NCBI GenBank assembly: GCA_949987565.1
Contig: OX465104.1
Coordinates: 4,025,052 to 4,089,051 of the forward strand
From: Luidia sarsii
Taxonomy: Eukaryota > Echinodermata > Asteroidea > Paxillosida > Luidiidae
DNA length: 64,000 nucleotides
Direction of reading: 5' to 3'
The notes beneath the pieces were generated by a model. The model did no database searches, was not told the origin of the DNA, and worked only from the letters and a program-made list of their open reading frames with translations. Within the stretch, counting starts at the first letter, position 1; each line of letters starts with the position of its first letter. Below are positions 15,401 to 24,600 of the stretch, piece after piece. The translations under genes and the position numbers were made by a program.

Positions 15401-16147
15401 CCGATCTAGCCAACAAACCAATGCACCAATCTCAGACAGTGAATCACATAAATCTCTTCTAAGTTCCGATACTGACTCAATATAAATTATAGTATCAACC
15501 AAAAAATGCTCAAAAAAAAACACGTATCATGAAAAGATTACAGCAACTCGAGATTAAAACTTCTTCGTACGAAATATGAACCAGACTCTAAAACGATCTA
15601 ATCCACTGAAAAGATTTTTATGAGCGAAAAATTCCAAAACGAAATTGAAATTTCAAACCACTCAGAAAAAAACGGAAGGTGATGCTTATTTCTTCGTAGA
15701 CTTGTTGGAGGGTTGGGAATCATCCTTAAAAGACCTGGGAATAAAAAAAAAAGATTTAGGCAGTGTGCCTACCTGTTGCCGTTGGTAGGTGTAAATCCAG
15801 CCAGGATTTTCGTTGAAATCCTCCGTGTATTTGTGCGTGGCGTCGTTCAACTGGCAGTCGCTGCCTCGGTAGGCGTAATTGACCGATGAGCAGCGCGCCT
15901 GGGCCTGGCATTGCTGCCAGCATTGGCGGTGGCTGACGGCCGAGGTGGTGTTGTAGGCACGGCCCGGTAAGACCCTGTCCACGATGCTGCACCAGGGCGA
16001 GGCTGCCGACTGGCACCCAGTCCCGACTGCGTTCAGGCCGCCTGGGTACTGGGTAGCCACGGTGCACGCAGCCGTCCACAGGCTGAGCAAAGAGACCAGG
16101 CATCGTATGGCGATACCACGGCCCACTGACGGCGACCGAGCAGACAT
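420..16147 (-). CDS. Secreted PAN-FTP-ApeC (apextrin-like) protein, copy A
   Basis: Nine coding exons on the minus strand: 16147-15773, 7152-7104, 6973-6878, 6630-6523, 3924-3844, 3027-2761, 2624-2232, 1827-1546 and 766-420. All junctions are GT/AG and phases match, giving 665 codons plus stop. Exon 1 starts MSARSPSVGRG, then a hydrophobic signal peptide (about residues 13-31) and a PAN/apple-like module with the CWQQCQAQARC and DCQLND motifs. Exons 2-6 encode a fucolectin/F5-8C-like domain with HPWWKVDL. Exon 7 is an unassigned beta-rich region. Exons 8-9 form the ApeC domain: TWPTGTYGLP, YFCMK, WPNGQYC, GSLYWDDED, YCCM, PFYLF, CQEVRGM. Likely a secreted recognition or matrix protein. The proximal C terminus (ending LFYCFYN) is degenerate and contains a run of 12 A, so an alternative end at 201-331 is possible. 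Domain names come from motif recognition, not a search. Confidence 0.85.
830..1450. repeat. CTGTCTCT-type low-complexity array, intron 8 of copy A
   Basis: Pyrimidine-rich repeats built on TCTCTGTC and CTGTCTGT fill the last intron of copy A. Intron 8 of copy B carries the purine-rich complement (41.16-41.43 kb), so the array predates the gene duplication. Open frames here are repeat translations. Confidence 0.85.
1875..2165. repeat. TGTCC-type array, intron 7 of copy A
   Basis: Degenerate CCTGTCCTGT repeats lie between exons 8 and 7. The complement (GACAGGACAG) is at 40.38-40.69 kb in copy B at nearly the same length, so this is one of the more stable arrays of the locus. Confidence 0.8.
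3160..3775. repeat. CCAGAC/CCTGAC hexamer array, intron 5 of copy A
   Basis: Hexamer repeats (CCAGAC, CCTGAC, CCTAGA) occupy intron 5. The copy B counterpart at 37.87-39.37 kb is about 1.5 kb, more than twice as long. Confidence 0.85.
3950..6425. repeat. Triplet-based minisatellite, intron 4 of copy A
   Basis: AGC/AAC/ATC triplets are arranged in longer units, for example a unit of about 57 bp repeated between 4.1 and 4.7 kb. On the gene strand it reads GCTGTTAATGCTGCTATTG and similar. It has no stops for long stretches in several frames, which creates Ala/Val/Asp-rich, Leu-rich and Asn/Ser-rich paper ORFs. Exon 4 ends at a clear donor (6523) and exon 5 begins after a pyrimidine-rich acceptor (3925), so it is intronic. 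Copy B has the same array at 33.78-36.89 kb. Confidence 0.85.
7160..8880. other. Intron 1 of copy A, non-coding block shared with copy B
   Basis: No coding exon seen. 7.16-7.45 kb and 8.34-8.66 kb match 32.7-33.05 kb and 32.33-32.65 kb of copy B in inverted orientation. They include a repeat with CGAAACGTCGAGTAACCGG followed by GAGAGCC. The rest appears unique. Confidence 0.6.
8900..13070 (+). repeat. Irregular tandem array of tRNA-like (SINE-type) units in intron 1 of copy A
   Basis: Six unit starts are visible near 9010, 10258, 10620, 11655, 12370 and 12755. Each has an 'aaagatggcaa'-like lead followed by a tRNA B-box-like stretch such as GGGTTCAAATCCCGGTCCAG. Longer units add a shared body (TTTGTTCGTTGGACTTTT, GTGGTCTCAATGCGTGAATC, GACGCACGGTCAAA). 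Spacing varies from about 360 to 1250 bp through deletions and one MITE insertion. A related body lies inverted in copy B at 27.7-28.1 kb. I read it as a SINE-derived repeat that amplified locally in tandem. Confidence 0.65.
9757..10162 (+). mobile_element. MITE family 1, long form (TIR TGTGACCCGGCACA)
   Basis: A 406-bp element starts TGTGACCCGGCACAG and ends CTGTGCCGGGTCACA. Its outer parts match the shorter elements at 52132-52350 and 58195-58445. It carries an extra internal segment (about 9.90-10.05 kb, with GAATGGCCGCTTTCGAGGAG) absent from those two, so they look like internal-deletion derivatives. No coding capacity. Confidence 0.8.
13240..15415. repeat. 48-bp minisatellite, intron 1 of copy A
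   Basis: About 45 copies of a 48-bp unit. On the gene strand it is three related 16-mers: GTCAGTGGGTCTGCTG, GTCAGTTGGTGGGTCG and GTCAGTGGGTTTGAGG. As 48 is divisible by 3, one frame stays open as a 16-residue peptide repeat, but nothing links it to an exon. Copy B has the same unit at 19.54-20.49 kb. Confidence 0.9.
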
Positions 16148-16219
16148 GTTGACGCTCTTGCAGTCCCGCCGAAAATGAGGGCCTGCAAGGTTGACAAGCG
16201 CAGTTTGACGTTCTGATAA

Positions 16220-18550
16220 AAAAAAAGCCAGTTCAAAAATAGAGAAAAAACACCGAGAAATCTGAAAAGTCAACACAAACTCAGTCGATTGTAGACAGAA
16301 AAGACAACCTTGTGCGTTGGCAGAGCAATATTAGTGGGGAAAATATGAGAGCTTCACAGTTGAATGCCCATTGTGCAGCTGCTATAATGGAAGCAATCGT
16401 CGTCGCAATCAAACTTGCAATTAACTCTCGCGGTGTCATTGTTTTGGTTTGGGCCCCAATTTTACGCGCGTACCACAGCCACAATGGGGCATTGTTCGAA
16501 CGGGGAGAACGGTTCATTGTTCTGTATCGCTCCCTCGAAATAAATGTAAACATTTCCACTAATTGGCTCCATAGGTACAGGCGGGGAAATTTTAAAATTG
16601 ACGCTGACTTTTTGTTGGTCTTTTACGAAACCGTGAATCGGGCTCGGGCACGTCTGAATTTTGTTGTTGTTGTTGAAAATTTGGGTTGCGGTTTGTCGCC
16701 GAATTTGTTGGCTTCATAACGGTACAGGGTATTCACCGAGAAACCGGGGCCAAACGCTTGTTTCTAGATGCCCGTGACAGGAGAAATATGAGCGAGGCCC
16801 AGGGTCGAGGCTAAACCTTTATTTCGTTAAATCCTTTGTTGCCACTGGCAATATAGGCCGTTTACAAAATGAAGGCTTAGGCTCGGGTTCAGGATTCGTC
16901 TCCGTCTGACAAAACCCGAACATCCAGGTAGCGGTTTGTTTCCGAATTTGAAGGTTCGTTGGCTGGATAGGTGAAGAGTATTCACCAAGAAACTGGGGTC
17001 AAACGCTTGTTCTTAGATGACTGTGATGTTTTAACGAGTAGGATAATTATGACCGAAGCCTAAGCCCGAGCCTAAGCCTTCATTTCGTAAGCGGCCTATA
17101 ATATTGCCAGTGGAAAATCAGCTCAAAATGGGTTTTGCTTGATAATTGATAGCGCCCACTGTCGACTCTTTTTTTTTTTTATCTCCGGTGGATCTCCGAC
17201 CAGGTACGGACGCGAGAATGATTGTGACCTGTTTCTTGTCCAACAAAACCTGCGTTTTGAGCGGTCATCAACGAGAATTGGTTCCCTTTTGTCTGTTTGG
17301 CTCGGTGGTGTGAACATGTGCACACTTCGTCCTCCATCCAGTGTATCCCTTAACCCTTATTAAGAATCATTGTCCGAGAAAATGCCGAGGAAAAAAATAC
17401 GAACCACGAAAATTCACCAGTAAGCTATCTTTACGGAAATGAACCACCGTACATTCTTGACTACATTTATAATTTTACAAGTTTAAGCTGACAAAGTTGG
17501 GCTTCTAACTCCGATGTATCATTTTGTCGCTGTTAGTTTTTAATGACCGTTGGTATCCCGCGTGTCGATTGGGAATACCAAGCCCGCAATAGCGTTAACA
17601 ATGGAGTTAGTGTGAAGGTCGGACAAAATTGAAAGATCGGAAGAAATTATGATGTAATTAAAAAAAAAAATGATGTAATTTGAGATAATCATGGCGATCA
17701 TGCAGGTACGGGAACCTCTGCTAATTATCTTGACTCATAAACATCCCACCCCACACGAGATGACCCGAAGAGCCGCTGATAACTCATCTCGCCTGGACAG
17801 GCAGGTATACAGCAGCGTCTGTCGGTAGACAGGGGGAACCAGACCTGCGCAGCCGATGCTGAGGCACGAGTTTCAGTCGGTCTCCTTGCCCTTTCCCCCT
17901 CAATGCCCAGCGAGTTAATGTCGCTGGCGGTTCTCAAAAGAAAGAAAGACAAAAAAGGAAGAATTTGTCAGGGTAATTGGGTTGGCTCTGAATAACGGTT
18001 ATATACTGAGTACGGGTCAAGACTTCCTGCCTGCAACTGTTTCGTTCTGGTTGCTTGAAGCTCAGATAATCGGTTTCGATTTGTTTTTCCCCGAAACAGG
18101 CATTGGATTCCACACCAAAACTTGTGGTTTACTTTACACGTCGCGTATCGACTCGATGTTTTACGCTCGACTAGCCGCAGAATTGATATTGTATTCTTGC
18201 GCGGAGTTTAAAATACAGGTAAACTATCTCGCCGGAACTATGCATTTCTCGTCTCTGTGGAACTACGTCGCGATTTCTCGTCTCTGTGGAACTACGTCGC
18301 GATTTTGCTTAACTTTGTCTGCCGCCCTCATCGACGGATTTTGATAATTTTTTTCGCGAAGAGCCCTGGCGGAGGGTGAATAAAGCACTTTGAAAACGCT
18401 ATTTTTTATTAGTTTATTTTCTATTAGTTTATTGACATAACAGCAAGGTTTATTTAACACTCTGTATATCGGACAGTTGAAAACCGTCATTTAACGTGAA
18501 ATTATTGTTGCATGCACGGCACATCCTTTTAAATTTGGGCGAGATTGCAG
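16220..18550. promoter_or_regulatory. Shared spacer between divergent ApeC genes, putative bidirectional promoter region
   Basis: Homology between the arms stops about 70 bp upstream of each ATG, where CAACTGCGCTTGTCAACC-like sequence begins. The 2.3 kb between the two first exons should therefore hold both promoters. A TTTTAAAT stretch lies near 18527, about 90 bp upstream of the copy B ATG; I would not call it a TATA box on that alone. The spacer also has a foldback element (16842-17113) and a 29-bp perfect tandem duplication near 18.25-18.30 kb. No ORF here resembles a gene. Confidence 0.45.
16842..17113. mobile_element. Foldback/MITE element in the spacer
   Basis: Terminal inverted repeats of about 50 bp: the left end CCACTGGCAATATAGGCCG and the right end, reversed, agree through AAATGAAGGCTTAGGCTCGG. 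A related element lies at 42961-43204. About 270 bp, no ORF. Confidence 0.7.
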
Positions 18551-18618
18551 AAGCGTCACCAACTGCGCTTGTCAACCTTGCAGGCCCTCATTTTCGGCGG
18601 GACTGCAAGAGCGTCAAC

Positions 18619-21600
18619 ATGTCTGCTCGGTCGCCGTCAGTGGGCCGTGGTATCGCCATGCGATGCCTGGTCTCTTTGCTCAGCCTGTGGACGGCTGCGT
18701 GCACCGTGGCTACCCAGTACCCAGGCGGCCTGAACGCAGTCGGGACTGGGTGCCAGTCGGCAGCCTCGCCCTGGTGCAGCATCGTGGACAGGGTCTTACG
18801 GGGCCGCGCCTACAACACCACCTCGGCCGTCAGCCACCGCCAATGCTGGCAGCAATGCCAGGCCCAGGCGCGCTGCTCATCGGTCAATTACGCCTACCGA
18901 GGCAGCGACTGCCAGTTGAACGACGCCACGCACAAATACACGGAGGATTTCAGCGAAAATTCTGGCTGGATTTACACCTACCAACGACAACAGGTAGGCA
19001 CACTGCCTAAATCTCATACCATTTGAATCCCTGGTCTGTTAAGGATAATAGAGATTTCCAAACGTCCAAAAAGTCTACGAAGAAATATCCACTTCCCTCT
19101 GTTTTCCTGGGCGGTTCAAAACAATTCTGCTTCTGGGGGAATCGTACCTTACATTTTCATTTCGTTTGGAAGTTTTCTTTTTAGTGTATTGGGGCGTTTT
19201 AGGGTCTTGCGTCGATTTCACCAAACGCATCGTAACTTACGATCGATCGCAAGACGGTGAGCGAGGCACAGAAAACAAAATGCAAATGACAACTAACGAT
19301 GGGTTATCCATCGTTAGTTGAGTTATGATGCATCATAAGGCTTTGTGAAATCCACCCCTGGTCTATACTTTGCAAGAAGGAGTGTAAATCTCGAGTTGCT
19401 GTAATCTTTCCACGGTAAGTGGTCGGTTGGCTTTGTGAGTGTGATTTTCTAAGTTTCTAATATAAGTTGAGATAGTATCGGAACTTCGAAGAGATTTCTG
19501 TGATCAACTTTTTGTGATTGGTGCATTGGTTTGCTGGAAGTGGGTCGGAGAGTCAGTGGGTCTGCTGGTCAGTTGGTGGGACGGTCAGTGGGTTTTAGGG
19601 TCAGTGAGTCTGCTGGTCAGTTGGTGGGTCGGTCAGTGGGTTTTAGGGTCAGTGAGTCTGCTGGTCAGTTGGTGGGTCGGTCAGTGGGTTTTAGGGTCAG
19701 TGGATCTGCTGGTCAGTTGGTGGGTCGGTCAGCGGGTTGGAGGGTCAGTGGATCTGCCGGTCAGTTAGTGGGTCGTTCAGTGGGTTGGGGTCAGTGGATC
19801 TGCTGGTCAGTTGATGGGTCGGTCAGTGGGTTTTAGGGTCAGTGAGTCTGCTGGTCAGTTGGTGGGTCGGTCAGTGGGTTTTAGGGTCAGTGGATCTGCT
19901 GGTCAGTTGGTGGGTCGGTCAGCGGGTTGGAGGGTCAGTGGATCTGCTGGTCAGTTGATGGGTCGGTTAGTGGGTTTGAGGGTCAGTGGGTCTGCTGGTC
20001 AGTTGATGGGTCGGTTAGTGGGTTGGAGGGTCAGTGGATCTGCTGGTCAGTTGGTGGGTCGGTCAGTGGGTTGGAGGGTCAGTGAGTCTGCTGGTCAGTT
20101 GGTGGTCGGTCAGTGGGTTGGAGGGTCAGTGGGTCTGCTGGTCAGTTGATGGGTCGTTCAGTGGGTTGGAGGGTCAGTGGATCTGCTGGTCAGTTGATGG
20201 GTCGGTCAGTGGGTTTTAGGGTCAGTGGGTCTGCTGGTCAGTTGATGGGTCGTTCAGTGGGTTTGAGGGTCAGTGGGTCTGCTGGTCAGTTGGTGGGTCG
20301 GTCAGTGGGTTTGAGGGTCAGTGAGTCTGCTGGTCAGTTGGTGGGTCGGTCAGCGGGTTTTAGGGTCAGTGAGTCTGCTGGTCAGTTGAAGAGTCGGTCA
20401 GCGGGTTGGAGGGTCAGTGGGTCTGCTGGTCAGTTGATGGGTCGGTCAGTGGGTTTGAGGGTCAGTGAGTCTACTGGTCAGTTGGTGGGTAGGAGGGTCT
20501 GCCTGTCGGTGTGTCTGTCTGTCGGTGTGTCTGTCTGTCGGTGGGTCTGTCTGTCAGTGGGTCTGTCTGTCGGTGGGTCTGTCTGTCAGTGGGTCTGTCT
20601 GTCGGTGTGTCTGTCTGTCGGTGGGTCTGTCTGTCGGTGGGTCTGTCTGTCGGTGGGTCTGTCTGTCGGTGGGTCTGTCTGTCGGTGTGTCTGTCTGTCA
20701 GTGGGTCTGTCTGTCGGTGTGTCTGTCTGTCGGTGGGTCTGTCTGTCGGTGGGTCTGTCTGTCGGTGTGTCTGTCTGTCGGTGGGTCTGTCTGTCGGTGG
20801 GTCTGTCTGTCGGTGGGTCTGCCTGTCGGTGTGTCTGTCTGTCGGTGGGTCTGTCTGTCGGTGGGTCTGCCTGTCGGTGTGTCTGTCTGTCGGTGGGTCT
20901 GTCTGTCGGTGGGTCTGTCTGTCGGTGTGTCTGTCTGTCAGTGGGTCTGTCTGTCGGTGTGTCTGTCTGTCGGTGTGTCTGTCTGTCGGTGGGTCTGTCT
21001 GTCGGTGTGTCTGTCTGTCGGTGGGTCTGTCTGTCGGTGGGTCTGTCTGTCGGTGGGTCTGCCTGTCGGTGTGTCTGTCTGTCGGTGGGTTTGTCTGTCG
21101 GTGGGTCTGTCTGTCGGTGTGTCTGTCTGTCGGTGGGTTTGTCTGTCGGTGTGTCTGTCTGTCGGTGGGTCTGCCTGTCGGTGTGTCTGTCTGTCGGTGG
21201 GTTTGTCTGTCGGTGGGTCTGTCTGTCGGTGTGTCTGTCTGTCGGTGGGTCTGTCTGTCGGTGTGTCTGTCTGTCGGTGGGTTTGTCTGTCGGTGTGTCT
21301 GTCTGTCGGTGGGTCTGTCTGTCGGTGTGTCTGTCTGTCGGTGGGTTTGTCTGTCGGTGTGTCTGTCTGTCGGTGGGTCTGCCTGTCGGTGTGTCTGTCT
21401 GTCGGTGGGTTTGTCTGTCGGTGTGTCTGTCTGTCGGTGGGTCTGCCTGTCGGTGGGTCTGTCTGTCGGTGGGTCTGTCTGTCGGTGGGTCTGTCTGTCG
21501 GTGGGTCTGCCTGTCGGTGTGTCTGTCTGTCGGTGGGTCTGTCTGTCGGTGGGTCTGCCTGTCGGTGTGTCTGTCTGTCGGTGGGTCTGTCTGTCGGTGG

Positions 21601-24600
21601 GTCTGTCTGTCGGTGTGTCTGTCTGTCAGTGGGTCTGTCTGTCGGTGGGTCTGTCTGTCGGTGGGTTTGTCTGTCGGTGTGTCTGTCTGTCGGTATGTCT
21701 GTCTGTCGGTGGGTCTGTCTGTCGGTGTGTCTGTCTGTCGGTGGGTCTGTCTGTCGGTGGGTCTGTCTGTCGGTGTGTCTGTCTGTCGGTGGGTCTGTCT
21801 GTCGGTGGGTCTGTCTGTCGGTGGGTCTGTCTGTCGGTGTGTCTGTCTGTCAGTGGGTCTGTCTGTCGGTGGGTCTGTCTGTCGGTGGGTCTGTCTGTCG
21901 GTGTGTCTGTCTGTCGGTGGGTCTGTCTGTCGGTGGGTCTGTCTGTCGGTGTGTCTGCCTGTCGGTGGGTCTGTCTGTCGGTGGGTCTGTCTGTCGGTGG
22001 GTCTGTCTGTCGGTGGGTCTGTCTGTCGGTATGTCTGTCTGTCGGTGGGTCTGTCTGTCGGTGGGTCTGCCTGTCGGTGTGTCTGTCTGTCGGTGGGTCT
22101 GTCTGTCGGTGGGTCTGTCTGTCGGTGTGTCTGTCTGTCAGTGGGTCTGTCTGTCGGTGGGTCTGTCTGTCGGTGGGTCTGTCTGTCGGTGGGTCTGTCT
22201 GTCGGTGGGTTTGTCTGTCGGTGGGTCTGTCTGTCGGTATGTCTGTCTGTCGGTGGGTCTGTCTGTCGGTGTGTCTGTCTGTCGGTGGGTCTGTCTGTCG
22301 GTGGGTCTGTCTGTCGGTGTGTCTGTCTGTCAGTGGGTCTGTCTGTCGGTGGGTCTGTCTGTCGGTGGGTCTGTCTGTCGGTGGGTTTGTCTGTCGGTGT
22401 GTCTGTCTGTCGGTGGGTCTGCCTGTCGGTGTGTCTGTCTGTCGGTGGGTTTGTCTGTCGGTGGGTCTGTCTGTCGGTGGGTCTGCCTGTCGGTGGGTCT
22501 GTCTGTCGGTGGGTCTGTCTGTCGGTGGGTCTGTCTGTCGGTGTGTCTGTCTGTCGGTGGGTCTGTCTGTCAGTGGGTCTGTCTGTCGGTGGGTCTGTCT
22601 GTCAGTGGGTCTGTCTGTCGGTGGGTCTGTCTGTCGGTGTGTCTGTCTGTCGGTGGGTTTGTCTGTCGGTGTGTCTGTCTGTCGGTGGGTCTGCCTGTCG
22701 GTGTGTCTGTCTGTCGGTGGGTTTGTCTGTCGGTGTGTCTGTCTGTCGGTGGGTCTGCCTGTCGGTGGGTCTGTCTGTCGGTGGGTCTGTCTGTCGGTGG
22801 GTCTGTCTGTCGGTGGGTCTGTCTGTCGGTATGTCTGTCTGTCGGTGGGTCTGTCTGTCGGTGGGTCTGCCTGTCGGTGTGTCTGTCTGTCGGTGGGTCT
22901 GTCTGTCGGTGGGTCTGTCTGTCGGTGTGTCTGCCTGTCGGTGGGTCTGTTTGTCGGTGGGTCTGTCTGTTGGTGGGTCTTTCTCTCGGTGGGTCTGCCT
23001 GTCGGTGGGTCTGTCTGTCGGTGGGTCTGTCTGTTGGTGGGTCTGTCTGTTGGTGGGTCTGTCTGTCGGTGGGTCTGCCTGTCGGTGGGTCTGTTTGTCG
23101 GTGGGTCTGTCTGTCGGTGGGTCTGTCTGTCGGTGGGTCTGCCTGTCGGTGGGTTTGTCTGTCGGTGGGTCTGTCTGTCGGTGTGTCTGCCTGTCGGTGG
23201 GTCTGTCTGTCGGTGGGTCTGTCTGTCAGTGTGTCTGCCTGTCGGTGGGTCTGTCTGTCGGTGGGTCTGCCTGTCGGTGCGTCTGTTTGTCGGTGGGTCT
23301 GCCTGTCGGTGGGTCTGTCTGTTGGTGGGTCTGTCTGTCGGTGGGTCTGCCTGTCGGTGGGTCTGTCTGTCGGTGGGTCTGTCTGTCGGTGGGTCTGCCT
23401 GTCGGTGGGTCTGTTTGTCGGTGGGTCTGTCTGTCGGTGGGTCTGTCTGTTGGTGGGTCTGCCTGTCGGTGGGTCTGTCTGTCGGTGGGTCTGTCTGTCG
23501 GTGGGTCTGTCTGTCGGTGGGTCTGTCTGTCGGTGGGTCTGTCTATTGGTGGGTCTGCCTGTCGGTGGGTTTGTCTGTCGGTGGGTCTGTCTGTTGGTGG
23601 GTCTGTCTGTCGGTGGGTCTGTCTGTCGGTGGGTCTGTCTATTGGTGGGTCTGTCTGTCGGTGGGTCTGCCTGTCGGTGGGTCTGTTTGTCGGTGGGTCT
23701 GTCTGTCGGTGTGTCTGTCTGTCGGTGGGTCTGTCTGTCGGTGGGTCTGCCTGTCGGTGGGTCTGTTTGTCGGTGGGTCTGCCTGTCGGTGGGTCTGTCT
23801 GTCGGTGGGTCTGTCTGTCGGTGGGTCTGTCTGTCAGTGGGTCTGTCTGTCTGTGGGTCTGTCTGTCGGTGGGTCTGCCTGTCGGTGGGTCTGTTTGTCG
23901 GTGGGTCTGTCTGTCGGTGGGTCTGTCTGTCGGTGGGTCTGTCTGTCGGTGGGTCTGTCTGTCGGTGGGTCTGTCTGTCGGTGGGTCTGTCTGTCGGTAT
24001 GTCTGTCTGTCGGTGGGTCTGTCTGTCGGTGGGTCTGTCTGTCGGTGGGTCTGTCTGTCGGTGGGTCTGTCTGTCGGTATGTCTGTCTGTTGGTGGGTCT
24101 GTCTGTCGGTGGGTTTGCCTGTCGGTGGGTCTGTCTGTCGGTGGGTCTGTCTGTCAGTGGGTCTGTCTGTCTGTGGGTCTGTCTGTCGGTGGGTCTGCCT
24201 GTCGGTGGGTCTGTTTGTCGGTGGGTCTGTCTGTCGGTGGGTCTGTCTGTCGGTGGGTCTGTCTGTCGGTATGTCTGTCTGTCGGTGGGCCTGTCTGTCA
24301 GTGGGTCTGTCTGTCGGTGGGTCTGTTTGTCGGTGGGTCTGTCTGTCGGTGGGTCTGTCTGTCGGTGGGTCTGTCTGTCGGTGGGTCTGTTTGTCGGTGG
24401 GTCTGTTTGTCGGTGTGTCTGTCTGTCGGTGGGTCTGTCTGTCGGTGGGTCTGTCTGTCGGTGTGTCTGTTTGTCGGTGGGTCTGTCTGTCGGTGTGTCT
24501 GTCTGTCGGTGGGTCTGTCTGTCGGTGTGTCTGTCTGTCGGTGGGTCTGTCTGTCGGTGGGTCTGTCTGTCGGTGGGTCTGTCTGTCGGTGGGTCTGTCT

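Noticed and set aside
18588..19010. Alternative-frame ORFs over exon 1 of both ApeC copies
   Set aside because: GC-rich shadow frames; the chosen frame has the signal peptide, cysteine pattern and correct donor phase.
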